Part shown: in pieces, positions 1 through 8,215 of the stretch
Position numbering within the stretch: position 1 is the stretch's first letter
Layout of the letters: every line of letters begins with the position of its first letter
DNA from: a virus
Strand: one strand, 5' to 3'
IMG/VR virus record: IMGVR_UViG_3300035698_001603
Location: 1 to 26,677 of that record
DNA length: 26,677 nt
The notes under the pieces: generated by a model
The model's database searches: none
Told to the model about the DNA's origin: nothing
The model's input: the letters and a program-made list of their open reading frames with translations, nothing else
Made by a program: the position numbers and the translations under genes

Positions 1-256
1 GAACTGAAACCGGACCATTTATTGCTATGTCCAGCGCGGATGTCGTTACGGTTGGTTCGCTATACGTTAGTGATAGAGATCCGTCTGTAGTCGTTAGTGA
101 AGCTTTCCTTACGTGAGGTGATATAGCGGATCCCATCCACACCTCGGCGTTTGTGGTTAATCTGCCTTCGCGCTCTGTACCATCAAACGACATGTTATCA
201 GTGAAAGTTACAGTTTCGTCGCCTCGAATTGAATTATTTCCTGCGATATCGTCCAC
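1..256 (-). CDS. Partial tail-fibre-like protein, runs off left edge
   Basis: A frame on the minus strand stays open from about 256 to the window edge. It encodes a polar, Thr/Ser-rich, beta-type sequence (begins VDDIAGNNSIRGDETVTF) like the other fibre-associated proteins here. The gene follows the 294-824 gene by about 40 nt, so it is probably the next gene of the same transcript. The start is a problem. The good ribosome binding site (AAGGAG, 75-80 of the 200s) points at a GTG at 266, but that frame stops after ten codons. The long frame is one base off and its first plausible start is GTG at 256. Either a weak start is used or there is a one-base frameshift. No specific family is recognised. 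Confidence 0.55.
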   Translation of the reverse strand, partial: MDDIAGNNSIRGDETVTFTDNMSFDGTEREGRLTTNAEVWMGSAISPHVRKASLTTTDGSLSLTYSEPTVTTSALDIAINGPVSV

Positions 257-293
257 AATCAGCCACGAAGACTGCTCCTTTATTTGATTTTCA

Positions 294-824
294 CTAAGTT
301 ACGATTCTAAACTCTAACAACCCATTCCAGTTAATCATGTCGGCTGCTGTTCCCTGGATTTCAATCAAGATGTTATTACCGGTAGCAGACAGAAAAATAT
401 CGGCTGTTGCCAATTCTAGATCTTGAAAAGTATCATGGAACTCAGTGCCCAATTCAGTTGCTGTTGCACCGTCTGTTCGATAACCACCAGAAAATGAAAA
501 TCCCGCGGATGCTGGGATAGCCGGGGAAAAAGATTGAACGTTTCCATACACATAGATAGTTCCTGCCACTGCTCCCATTGGAACCGTGATAAGCGTTGTT
601 AGAGTATCATCAGTAGTTGTCGCCGTGTTCGTGTATCGGTTCGTTAACTCAACTGTTACAGTGGATCCTGTTGCTGATGTCTGAATACCAGTGTTATTAT
701 TTTCTGGTGTATGATCTCCAAGAATAGTCAGAACGTTAAGAACAGGAACGGCCGTTCCACTGTCCGTCGCAAAACTATTTGGGACCGCTGGTGATGATGC
801 TGAGCTTAGGTATACTTGTGACAT
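294..824 (-). CDS. Fibre-associated virion protein, 176 aa
   Basis: The product is a Thr/Ser/Ala-rich beta-type protein with no membrane segment or signal peptide. The stretch at residues 27-60 (VLNVLTILGDHT, then a Gly/Ser/Thr-rich segment ending VTVELTNR) is of a type often seen in short phage fibre or baseplate proteins. An ATG start is preceded by GAGGG. The gene begins 8 bases after the stop of the 833-1171 gene, so the two are likely co-transcribed. A role in fibre assembly or decoration is inferred from composition and position; no enzymatic motif is visible. Confidence 0.75.
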   Translation of the reverse strand: MSQVYLSSASSPAVPNSFATDSGTAVPVLNVLTILGDHTPENNNTGIQTSATGSTVTVELTNRYTNTATTTDDTLTTLITVPMGAVAGTIYVYGNVQSFSPAIPASAGFSFSGGYRTDGATATELGTEFHDTFQDLELATADIFLSATGNNILIEIQGTAADMINWNGLLEFRIVT

Positions 825-832
825 TTAATCCC

Positions 833-1171
833 TCAACGATAGCCAACAAAAAGCAGGCGATCTGTGTTAGATGACGTTTTAGCATAAACAATAGTTCCAG
901 CATGCAAGCTTTTATGTCCGCCTGCTCCATTTCCCCATCCGTCGGCGTTAGCTTCAGCATCAAAAATGAACGTTCCGCCTGGCGGGACAAAATCATGCTC
1001 GTCAACTCCATTATACGACAAAATTACTAGGCTAGTACCAGAATTATACATTTTAAATGATACACAGGGCTCAACGGTTCCTGCTCCATTAATTGCCTGA
1101 AATGCACCGGTCAGTGTCGATCCATCGAAATTTGATAGTGTCTCAAATGTTAGTCTATTTTCATCTGCCAT
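833..1171 (-). CDS. Small virion protein, 112 aa, unknown function
   Basis: The 112-aa product is rich in Gly, Asn and aromatic residues. It has a Gly-rich C-terminal half (NADGWGNGAGGHKSLHAG) and probably folds as a compact beta protein. Its ATG overlaps the stop of the preceding 52-aa gene by one base (TAATG), which suggests translational coupling. It belongs to the small-gene cluster downstream of the large fibre gene, so a fibre or tail accessory role is likely, but I do not recognise the family. Confidence 0.75.
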   Translation of the reverse strand: MADENRLTFETLSNFDGSTLTGAFQAINGAGTVEPCVSFKMYNSGTSLVILSYNGVDEHDFVPPGGTFIFDAEANADGWGNGAGGHKSLHAGTIVYAKTSSNTDRLLFVGYR

Positions 1172-1329
1172 TATGTTTTTTTCCCGTTTGATAGCAACTT
1201 AGCAAAACTATTATTGCTAAGTTTGGCTTTTTTAAGAGCTGCTGCGAGTCCTACTGTATTTTTAACATTTTTTTCTTTTACTTGCTTCTTTTTTGAGACT
1301 TTTACCGGTGATTTTTCCGTGGATTTCAC
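1171..1329 (-). CDS. Lysine-rich 52-aa protein
   Basis: This small gene starts at GTG 1329 and stops with the TAA that overlaps the next ATG by one base. Its ribosome binding site GGAGAG lies in the last codons of the upstream gene. The product is strongly basic: about the first 24 residues are dominated by Lys, Val and Ser, followed by a short Ala/Leu/Lys helix (VGLAAALKKAKL). It may be a nucleic-acid-binding or DNA-neutralising virion protein, but that is inference from charge alone. Tight coupling on both sides argues that it is real despite its size. Confidence 0.6.
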   Translation of the reverse strand: MKSTEKSPVKVSKKKQVKEKNVKNTVGLAAALKKAKLSNNSFAKLLSNGKKT

Positions 1330-1331
1330 TT

Positions 1332-1544
1332 TTACTCTCCGTCTGTCTTTTCAGGCTCAACAGATTCTTTATCTTCTGGTTGGTTTGATGCTTCGTTAGC
1401 TTCTTTAATTTGAGATGAAATTACAGAACTCATTTGATTTAGAGAGTCCCAAATAGCACCGAGAGGAGATGCGTCTTCACAAATAAAACTATATGATTTC
1501 TCGTCGATCTCTACTTTAAGTACAATTTTCTTTTCAATCTTCAT
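1332..1544 (-). CDS. Small acidic protein, 70 aa
   Basis: The ATG at 1544 is chosen over an upstream GTG at 1553 because GGTGG sits about 6 nt before it. The N-terminal half alternates Lys and hydrophobic residues (beta-strand-like), the middle is helical, and the last 25 residues are very acidic. No family is recognised. It is the first gene after the terminator-like hairpin that follows the large fibre gene, and its stop codon overlaps the ribosome binding site of the 52-aa gene, so it opens the left-hand small-gene cluster. Confidence 0.65.
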   Translation of the reverse strand: MKIEKKIVLKVEIDEKSYSFICEDASPLGAIWDSLNQMSSVISSQIKEANEASNQPEDKESVEPEKTDGE

Positions 1545-1629
1545 TTTTTCCACCGATGTTATGATTAATAATTAAATGGAGCAGGCTGTCCAGAAAACAG
1601 CTTTTCGCGTGATCATTCGCTAGCTCACA

Positions 1630-1669
1630 GAAATAATAAACGCCCCTCAACTAAAAGTCGAGCGGCGTT
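1630..1669 (-). terminator. Rho-independent terminator after the large fibre gene
   Basis: On the minus strand AACGCC pairs with GGCGTT, continued after a G/G mismatch by CTC/GAG and ACT/AGT around a TTT loop. A T-rich tract (TTATTATTT) follows. It lies just downstream of the fibre stop at 1692. The stem is nearly symmetric, so weak activity on the other strand is possible. Confidence 0.6.
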
Positions 1670-1691
1670 ATATTTTAAAACACATCGTCAA

Positions 1692-4049
1692 TTATGCGAC
1701 AGTTCCACCGTTATTGCCGGTAATTATCCAGCCTGCTGCACCAGCATCATAGTACATCTGGCAACCAAGACCCAGAGGGTTTGCTGCAAATGTAATCTGA
1801 GTTCCACCTATTAGCGAAGCTGGAGTAATCTTGACACTGTCTGTTGAATCACCAACAGCTACCACTGCAAAGATCTTTATCTGACCATCTACACCGTTAG
1901 CTAGAGTAACGTTGTCAAGATCCATGTCTCCGTTTGTTGTGATTTCAGTCACAACAGTTGCAACTGATGCCGCAGTACCACCACTCGCTGCAGTGATCGC
2001 ATCCGGTACATATAGACATGGTCCAGAGCTGACAATTCCGCCAGAACCAGCAAGAATATTAGTAGCTCCTGCACCGGTCGTCGATCCTAGAGTTATGACA
2101 TCCGCTGTAGCAGCTGCACCGATATTGATGGTCTTGATTCCAGTTCCACCGCCGGCTAGTTCAACTGTACGCGCTCCAGTTCCGGAAGCAATGGTTACCG
2201 TTCCTGTATTAACACCTGTGCTGCTGATGTCATAGGTCGAGGCAGTTGCACCTTCAAGGGTGAAGTTACCTGTTCCACACTTAAGATCAAGACTCGCCGC
2301 CGCTGTGACAGTACCGATAGTGACGATGTTGCCGATGGCTGATGTAGCAATATTGACCGTTTTAGCACCTGTTCCGCCTGTTGCCAGGTTGACAGTTCGT
2401 GCGCCAGTACCAGCCGCTATGGTTACAGTACCTGTATTAACACCAGTAGCTGAAATATCATAGGTTGAAGCTGTAGCGCCTTCTAGAGTGAAGTTACCAG
2501 TACCACACTTGAGATCGAGGCTAGCTGCTGCGGTTACAGTACCGATAGTGACGATATTTCCAATCGCTGAAGTAGCAATGTTGACAGTCTTAGCACCTGT
2601 TCCGCCAACCGCTAGGTTCACAGTCCGTGCGCCAGTACCACCGAAAGCGTTTACTGTACCAGTATTTACCCCTGTATCAGAGATTGCATATGTACTAGCT
2701 ACGTTACCTTCCAGGGTAAAGTTTCCTGTACCAACCAAGAGGTCCATGCTGGCGGCACCCGAAACGCTACCTAGAGTTAAAACATTAGCTACCGCACCAG
2801 TTCCAACGTTTACAACTTTAGCACTTGTTGCTCCGCCAGCGATATTTACAGTAGTTGCTCCTTCACCTGCTCCAATTTCAACTACATTAGTTCCAGACGA
2901 ATCACCAAGGGTCATTGTTCCAGTTTGAGCTGTTCCACCGATGGCAACTGTTCCAGATGTTGTTGATGCACCAATTGTATAGGTAGAAGCACCAACACCA
3001 TTTAGAGCAAAATCTCCTGTTCCAACATCAAGGACTAGAGCTGAGGCACCAGTTTTATTTCCTACAGTTATAGTATGGGCGATTGTTGTTCCGATATTTA
3101 CTGCGCCAGTACCAGCGTCTAAAGTTAGAGAAGCTGCACCGTTTTGCGATCCTACGGTAATATCTCTTTCGCCATCGCTACCGAGGTTGATAGCTTGGTC
3201 AACATCATCATTACCAATATTGATAACGCCTGCTGAACTGTTAAGCTCAAGGACGCCATCTGCATCTACTAGGAATGTATCGTCTGAATCAATCGTAATG
3301 TCACCGGCTCCTGTTGAAGCTAGTTGGATTCCGGCTGTACCTGAGTTGAGAACAACTTGGCTGGCTCCAGTAACAGACCCAACAGTTACCACATGCGCTG
3401 CTGCTGAACTTCCGATTCCGATAGCACGCGCAACTGTACCCACACCTAAATTAACAGCGTCACCGCTATTGTCTGATCCAAGGTTAAGTGCAGTTCCAGC
3501 TGTTAGTACTGTTGCCGATCCACTAAGTGATGATAGACCACTTGCTGCTAGTGTAGTGAAACTACCAGCCGCAGGAGTTCCTGATCCCATCGCTGGAGGA
3601 GCTGCAAATGCTGCTGCAACCTTTAATGGTGTAACGATTCTTAGGTCGTCAGTATAAGCCACTGTCTCAGCTGAAGTTGCCAGTTCTGCAATACCTGATA
3701 CTGTTTCCGACGCTGCAGGTGCACCTGCAATTGCTAGGGCGTCTGCATATGTTTTTGTTGCTAACGCTGTAGGAACTGTTGTGTTGTCTGCACCCGCTAG
3801 AGTTCCATCTTCGTTTAAGAGAACGATTCCAGCTACTGTTGTTGTTGCTGAAGCGTTTCCGCCGCTATCCCACGTGTTAGCTGCCACATAAGTGTAAGCC
3901 GCGTTGGATGCTGTGTCAATCCACTGCGTACCAAGAACAAACGAATTGTCTTGCGAAGTTGGAGCGCGTGCCGCTGCAATTGTTTGGGGTTGTGTGTGCT
4001 CGTCGGCCCCTAGATATCCTAAAGGATTATTTGAATTGAATGATGTCAT
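1692..4049 (-). CDS. Repeat-built tail fibre protein, 785 aa
   Basis: The N-terminus (residues 1-60, containing LGTQWIDTASNAAYTYVA) resembles the virion-anchoring or packing segment of phage fibre proteins. Residues about 100-150 resemble the fibre segment typified by SETVSGIAELATSAET. Residues 160-700 are short Gly/Thr/Val/Ala-rich repeats (forms such as GTGAKTVNIA and LTLGSVSGAASMDL) expected to form an elongated beta-helix or triple-beta shaft. The best-conserved unit is 76 residues long, with two nearly identical tandem copies and flanking degenerate copies. The C-terminal 90 residues are non-repetitive and may form the tip. The start has a GGAGG site 8 nt upstream. The role, receptor contact at the distal tail, is inferred from architecture and position. 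Confidence 0.85.
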   Translation of the reverse strand: MTSFNSNNPLGYLGADEHTQPQTIAAARAPTSQDNSFVLGTQWIDTASNAAYTYVAANTWDSGGNASATTTVAGIVLLNEDGTLAGADNTTVPTALATKTYADALAIAGAPAASETVSGIAELATSAETVAYTDDLRIVTPLKVAAAFAAPPAMGSGTPAAGSFTTLAASGLSSLSGSATVLTAGTALNLGSDNSGDAVNLGVGTVARAIGIGSSAAAHVVTVGSVTGASQVVLNSGTAGIQLASTGAGDITIDSDDTFLVDADGVLELNSSAGVINIGNDDVDQAINLGSDGERDITVGSQNGAASLTLDAGTGAVNIGTTIAHTITVGNKTGASALVLDVGTGDFALNGVGASTYTIGASTTSGTVAIGGTAQTGTMTLGDSSGTNVVEIGAGEGATTVNIAGGATSAKVVNVGTGAVANVLTLGSVSGAASMDLLVGTGNFTLEGNVASTYAISDTGVNTGTVNAFGGTGARTVNLAVGGTGAKTVNIATSAIGNIVTIGTVTAAASLDLKCGTGNFTLEGATASTYDISATGVNTGTVTIAAGTGARTVNLATGGTGAKTVNIATSAIGNIVTIGTVTAAASLDLKCGTGNFTLEGATASTYDISSTGVNTGTVTIASGTGARTVELAGGGTGIKTINIGAAATADVITLGSTTGAGATNILAGSGGIVSSGPCLYVPDAITAASGGTAASVATVVTEITTNGDMDLDNVTLANGVDGQIKIFAVVAVGDSTDSVKITPASLIGGTQITFAANPLGLGCQMYYDAGAAGWIITGNNGGTVA
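2233..2688 (-). repeat. Two tandem 228-bp repeats in the fibre gene
   Basis: Two 228-bp units each encode 76 residues running from TGTVTIA to the TYDIS(A/S)TGVN region. The proteins are almost identical, but many third codon positions differ between copies. Further, more degenerate copies extend to higher coordinates. Confidence 0.8.
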
Positions 4050-4095
4050 GTATATACCTCCACATGGGAAATTTTAGTTTAAATGTTTAACTATT

Positions 4096-4788
4096 CTATT
4101 GCAAACGTCTGTATGCAAACCCACCTTTTTTGAGCAGTGCACTGACTGCAGCACCAATACTAGGATTTTTATTTCTAAACCATGTACCCCACCTATTTTT
4201 ACCGCTTGTCTTCGCCGCTATGCCTCCACTCGATATAATCTGTGCGATCTCTGGAGGTATATTATCATATTCATATGTCGGTCCCGCGTCACGAACCGTT
4301 TTTCCGTTATATTTGACGCGCATTTTCTTTGTGTTCTTATCGTACCCAAATCCCCAAACGTTACTTGATGGAAGCCATGAGCTAACAACGCCGTCTTGGG
4401 ATGTCGGCATCCCCTTCGGTATCTCTTTTGCTAAAGCTTGAATGATTTGAGCAAGTCGCCGAGGGTTTCCGATAATATCGGCTAGTGATGGATCTGGATA
4501 TGTCTGTAAGTAGTTTATAAAGGCTGCTTTATTTCCGCCTGATGCCACCCATAGAAGCCTGGCAGTGTCTGGTACGAGCCCTTGGGATCCAGTTTCAGTT
4601 GGTGCTACTTCTGCCTGAGTTGTTTGGCCTTGCTCCTGTGCCTCAAGATCTCTTAGCTTGGCTGTCGATGTCTTCAGAAATTGAGCAAATTTTACTTTAG
4701 CTTCAGGGTTCAGACTATCCGAGTTTGCTTTAGCAAACTGTACAAGTTGAACTAATCGTGCTCTAAACGCCTGTGCTGTACTAGCCAT
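4096..4788 (-). CDS. Virion protein with C-terminal KTSC-like domain, 230 aa
   Basis: The N-terminal 55 residues are a charged helix, followed by a Gln/Thr/Pro linker and a helical middle. Residues about 138-210 resemble the KTSC domain: SSNVWGFGYDKNTKKMRVKY, then YEYDNIPPEI, then a KTSG motif and a basic tail. KTSC domains are small beta-alpha modules seen in phage and bacterial proteins, often fused to other domains. The ATG directly follows the stop of the upstream Gln-rich gene, so the two are coupled. The position between ejection-type proteins and the fibre suggests a virion or injected protein. The domain call is by eye. Confidence 0.75.
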   Translation of the reverse strand: MASTAQAFRARLVQLVQFAKANSDSLNPEAKVKFAQFLKTSTAKLRDLEAQEQGQTTQAEVAPTETGSQGLVPDTARLLWVASGGNKAAFINYLQTYPDPSLADIIGNPRRLAQIIQALAKEIPKGMPTSQDGVVSSWLPSSNVWGFGYDKNTKKMRVKYNGKTVRDAGPTYEYDNIPPEIAQIISSGGIAAKTSGKNRWGTWFRNKNPSIGAAVSALLKKGGFAYRRLQ

Positions 4789-5670
4789 TTACCCGCCAAA
4801 CTCTTTTAAAAATGCATCCATCATACCTTGAAACTGAACACTCATGTCCGATTGTTGCGAAACCTGTTCAGTATTAACTTGCTGCTGTCTACTTGTTTGC
4901 TTTGGCTCGTATTTATCGCTAAATTTAGTCAGCTTTCTTAGACCTTTGATAATCCTCTGAACGCTTTTATCTTTAAAAGGAACACCTTGTCTTTCAAGTT
5001 CGTCAATCCTTTTCTTTAGCTTTCCAATGCTTGGCTTTGATTGCTGAGGAAGATCAAAGAATGACTGTCCTTCCATTGCAATTTCAAAAAAGCTACGTGA
5101 CTTTGCTTGTTTAGGTGGGGCTGCTTGTTCTTGCTGCGGCTGTTGCGGCTGCTGTTCCTGCAATTGCCGTTGATTATATCCGATCTGCTGCGGCTGTTGC
5201 GGCTGCTGTTCCTGCAATTGCCGTTGATTATATCCGATCTGCTGCGGCTGCTGTTCCTGCTGTTCCGCGGGCAACAATTCACCTTCAATGGCTTCTTGCT
5301 CCGGCTGTCCTTGCTGCGCTTGTTGTCCTGCGCGTATGGCGCCGAGACCTCCAGCTATCGCAGCTCCTGCACTAAGTAGCTTTTTACCTGCTCCAGAGTC
5401 TTCCATCTTTCCAAGTCGCGCTAATTCTTCAGGTCTTGCGGTTCCTGCTTCAGATCTTCGAGATAGATCTTTTTTTAGCTTCTTTTGAGACGGATTTTCA
5501 GTCATTTCTTTGACGAATCCAAGAATTTCTTCAGCAGCGTGACCCGCAACAGTTGCGCCTGCAATAAATTGTTGTAGTCTCGGATCCGCCCTTGCTATTT
5601 CTTTTAATACTGCTGCAGCTGGAATAGCTTTTGAAAGTATCGGACCTATTTTTGAAAGCATTGCTATCAT
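4789..5670 (-). CDS. Gln-rich virion protein, 293 aa
   Basis: Residues 1-60 are hydrophobic and helical (LSKIGPILSKAIPAAAVLKEI), with a second Ala/Gly-rich hydrophobic segment near residues 98-112. The middle is a Gln/Pro-rich low-complexity stretch with two exact 18-residue repeats (IGYNQRQLQEQQPQQPQQ). The C-terminal 110 residues are basic and helical. Its start overlaps the stop of the 5667-7142 gene (ATGA). Its place in a run of Gln-rich, membrane-prone proteins between tail and fibre genes is typical of podovirus ejection (internal virion) proteins, but there is no diagnostic motif. Confidence 0.75.
   Translation of the reverse strand: MIAMLSKIGPILSKAIPAAAVLKEIARADPRLQQFIAGATVAGHAAEEILGFVKEMTENPSQKKLKKDLSRRSEAGTARPEELARLGKMEDSGAGKKLLSAGAAIAGGLGAIRAGQQAQQGQPEQEAIEGELLPAEQQEQQPQQIGYNQRQLQEQQPQQPQQIGYNQRQLQEQQPQQPQQEQAAPPKQAKSRSFFEIAMEGQSFFDLPQQSKPSIGKLKKRIDELERQGVPFKDKSVQRIIKGLRKLTKFSDKYEPKQTSRQQQVNTEQVSQQSDMSVQFQGMMDAFLKEFGG
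5133..5259 (-). repeat. Tandem 54-bp repeat (2 full, 1 partial) in Gln-rich gene
   Basis: Two consecutive 54-bp units (5133-5186 and 5187-5240) appear identical at the DNA level, followed by a third partial unit. They encode an 18-residue Gln/Pro repeat. Base identity implies a recent duplication or ongoing unit-number change. Confidence 0.85.
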
Positions 5671-7142
5671 CGTTTTCCAAATCCTCTTGCTATGTTTTGG
5701 CCGACTGAATGTCTACCACTCCGACCGGTCAGACCGGATGTAGCGCTATACCACATATCGGTTAAACTGAAGTCCATAGGTAGTCTTTCCCTTAACTCCG
5801 CGTCTTGTTTATCAGAGAGTTCTAGTTTTCCATCTGTAACAAGTTCATTTATTCTGTCATAAAACACTTCTTCTTCTAACCCTGCATCGACCAAAGCAGC
5901 CGCCGCTGTGTAAAGAGATTGTGATTCATCTAATGAATTAACTACTTTATCGGCGTAATCACGAGTTATTTTTTCTCTCTTTTCTGTCCTTTTGGGCATA
6001 TATCCAGGCTCATATGTTCCTGTATAGACCTTTAATAGATCTTTCCAACCCTCTTTAGCCTCTTTCTGCAAACTTGCCACAGCTTTTTTCATTCCAACAT
6101 TAGCTGGATAAGCCATAGCGTGTGCCATACCATGCCCAAATTGTTTCATCTCTAACTCTGCAACATACTCCGGAAGCGCATCCAATTTTTTATATAATGA
6201 CTGATATCCAACAAGGTCCTTTTTAACTTTTTCAGATCCCGAACCAACAATAGCTCTGCCTGGCAGTTCTTTGAGGTCTGCAATTGATTGGACTTGACGA
6301 AGTGCTGTTTTTGCTGCATTTTCTCCGACATTTGCGGGAACTCCGCCCTTTGAAACTGAGGCAATCGCATCTTTATATATCTTATCTTGCATGGTGCCTG
6401 GTAAGGCGCTCCATGAATCGGGTTTTCCGATTACCTGAAGTTTATTTTGTAGTTTGTTTTGAAATGCGGCTTCTGTTTCGTCTGTGAGTTTTTGCCGTTC
6501 TGTACCTGATCTCCTAGTCTCATCAATTCGCGCATGTTGTGCGGCCTGGTTTTTGTCAACCGTCGGCAATGCTCCTTGGGGGTTTTTATACAGAGACGGA
6601 TTTGTTTTATAAATGCGGTTTGCTTCTGCTAATCGCTCATCTTGGGTTAAGTATTGTTTCTGTTGTACTCTGCTTTCTATGTCCTCTGGTGTGACAAGCG
6701 TTGAAACGTCGCCTTGAGCTTGCTGGAGTGGCTGAGGTTGCTGGGTCTGTTGACCTGCTGAGCCGATCTGCTGAATTCTTGACTGATCTTGTTGTCCCGG
6801 CTGTACTGGCACCCGTCCAGAGGTGTCAACTACACCATTGTTTTGTTGTGTGGTCTGCCTTCCAGGATCGCCTCGCTCTATATCTGCTGACATTAACGAT
6901 GCTTCCATGATCGGATAATACTTGCTCATCAATTCTGGAGTCATCCCCGCGACTTTCTGCAAGTTTACCTGTAGTCCAAAACGGTCTGTAATCTGACCTG
7001 ACCGCACAGCCTCCGCAATACTTTCAAGTCCAGAAATCGGTGCGCGTCGTTCAGCTTCCTTTCCGACTGTCTCACCTAGATTGCGACCGAAATTCTCTGC
7101 TAGCTCTCCAAATGGTGTTGCTTGACGAATTACTTGTACCAC
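5667..7142 (-). CDS. Putative internal/ejection virion protein, 491 aa
   Basis: The GTG start at 7142 has an AAGAGGTG site upstream. The N-terminus (FGELAENFGRNLGETVGKEA) is an amphipathic helix common at the head of podovirus internal proteins. A Gln/Pro-rich linker lies near residues 95-150. The rest is long, charged, predicted helical sequence with many Lys/Glu/Ala residues. No lytic transglycosylase or peptidase motif is visible. It follows the 177-aa gene by 10 nt and overlaps the next gene by 4 nt. Function as a DNA-ejection protein is inferred from gene order and composition. Confidence 0.75.
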   Translation of the reverse strand: MVQVIRQATPFGELAENFGRNLGETVGKEAERRAPISGLESIAEAVRSGQITDRFGLQVNLQKVAGMTPELMSKYYPIMEASLMSADIERGDPGRQTTQQNNGVVDTSGRVPVQPGQQDQSRIQQIGSAGQQTQQPQPLQQAQGDVSTLVTPEDIESRVQQKQYLTQDERLAEANRIYKTNPSLYKNPQGALPTVDKNQAAQHARIDETRRSGTERQKLTDETEAAFQNKLQNKLQVIGKPDSWSALPGTMQDKIYKDAIASVSKGGVPANVGENAAKTALRQVQSIADLKELPGRAIVGSGSEKVKKDLVGYQSLYKKLDALPEYVAELEMKQFGHGMAHAMAYPANVGMKKAVASLQKEAKEGWKDLLKVYTGTYEPGYMPKRTEKREKITRDYADKVVNSLDESQSLYTAAAALVDAGLEEEVFYDRINELVTDGKLELSDKQDAELRERLPMDFSLTDMWYSATSGLTGRSGRHSVGQNIARGFGKR

Positions 7143-7152
7143 TTTTCACCTC

Positions 7153-7686
7153 TTATTTTTGTATGAAACCAGGCGTCATGTATTGGGAAGCCGCATATCC
7201 TGCCGCTTGTCCTGCTCCACCCGCCGCAGCCGTCGCAAACTTTTCAGCTGTGCTAGGCTCTCTTGGTCTAAATAGCATTTCATCTCTTGGTTGCATCCCT
7301 TGACCAGCCATTGCCGTTAAACCTTCGGCTCCTCTCTGTCTAAGTTCAGCGCGCATTATTCCGATTCTTTCAGACAAGTCCGTACCAGCTCGACCCGCTT
7401 CCTGTGCAAAACCTCCACTCGAAAGACCACCTGCACCCATTCCGGCAAATTGTTCCGCAATTCCCGGCATGATATCTTCCCGAAATTGACGCATCAGTGG
7501 AGCTTCAAACGCTTCTGATCCCTGACCTGACAGTAAATCTCTGTAGTAATCTGCCGTATCCCCATAAACACCCCCAGTACCGCTCCCTTGTAGGGCTGCC
7601 TGTTGCTGTTGGTACAGTTTGTTTTGCTCTTGTCTCAGTGGATCAATCCGCTCTATACGTTCTGGTTCTGCTGTAAAATATGCCAT
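7153..7686 (-). CDS. Putative ejection protein, 177 aa, Gly/Ala-rich
   Basis: The ATG at 7686 is selected because GAGGAAA lies just upstream; a longer frame would run into the preceding gene. The middle carries FREDIMPGIAEQFAGMGAGG followed by a Ser/Gly-rich loop and a helical region. This resembles a family common in podovirus genomes between tail and internal proteins. The C-terminus (residues 145-165) is Ala/Gly-rich and could associate with a membrane. It leads directly into the 491-aa gene. A role in the ejectosome or virion core is likely by context; the exact role is unknown. Confidence 0.75.
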   Translation of the reverse strand: MAYFTAEPERIERIDPLRQEQNKLYQQQQAALQGSGTGGVYGDTADYYRDLLSGQGSEAFEAPLMRQFREDIMPGIAEQFAGMGAGGLSSGGFAQEAGRAGTDLSERIGIMRAELRQRGAEGLTAMAGQGMQPRDEMLFRPREPSTAEKFATAAAGGAGQAAGYAASQYMTPGFIQK

Positions 7687-7697
7687 ATTTTCCTCTT

Positions 7698-8213
7698 TTA
7701 ATCCTCGTCTATCCACTCTACTACTACGTAAGCACATGTGTAAGCAGAGTAGTCTGTTGCTCCGTCACCCGTTATAATAATATTCGTACTATCAATTTCA
7801 ATTCCAATATTAGCATCTGCCGGTTTATCAATAAACGGTAATGGAATTCCTTTAGTTAAACTAGCAACTCCCGGGTTACTCGCCGTCCCGTAAAGTCTTG
7901 TTATACAAGTGTTTTCACTAAAAGTTAAGCCGTGTGCTATATTTTTTGGGCTTACAGCACCAAAGTCTGGAAGTCCAACAATATCAATAACTTTTCTGAA
8001 TACACTGCGGTACTTCGTTGGGTCAACAGTACCAGGTAGCCACGCTTGACCGTTCAACATCTCCTCATCTATATATGTACCATAATCACGAGCGTTTACA
8101 CCGTCGGTGATCTCTCGTAACTGTTCTATTAAGAACTGTCTCGCATCTTCCCACTCTTCGGGTATTGTGTCGTAAACAGGTACGTATATTTCAAAATCAC
8201 TTGTCGGTGTCAT
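7698..8213 (-). CDS. Short tail-fibre-associated protein, 171 aa
   Basis: Residues 1-50 are helical (EEWEDARQFLIEQLREITDGVNARDYG). Residues 50-80 carry the pattern NGQAWLPG...YRSVFRKVIDIVGLPDFG. The C-terminal half is beta-rich, with IAHGLTFSENTCITRLYGTA and a final VVVEWI strand. This arrangement is typical of a recurrent phage family found next to short fibre genes and thought to be virion-associated. It starts 2 nt after the stop of the 8216-8809 gene, so the pair are likely co-translated. A fibre or receptor-binding accessory role is inferred. Confidence 0.8.
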   Translation of the reverse strand: MTPTSDFEIYVPVYDTIPEEWEDARQFLIEQLREITDGVNARDYGTYIDEEMLNGQAWLPGTVDPTKYRSVFRKVIDIVGLPDFGAVSPKNIAHGLTFSENTCITRLYGTASNPGVASLTKGIPLPFIDKPADANIGIEIDSTNIIITGDGATDYSAYTCAYVVVEWIDED

Positions 8214-8215
8214 CT

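Noticed and set aside
1912-3657. Several open frames on the plus strand across the large fibre gene
   Set aside because: They are shadows caused by Gly/Thr/Ala-rich repeats on the other strand and lack ribosome binding sites; the minus-strand frame is continuous and fibre-like.
5107-5488. Leu- and Ala-rich plus-strand frames resembling membrane proteins
   Set aside because: They are reverse readings of the Gln-rich repeats (CTG/GCT runs) and have no start signals.
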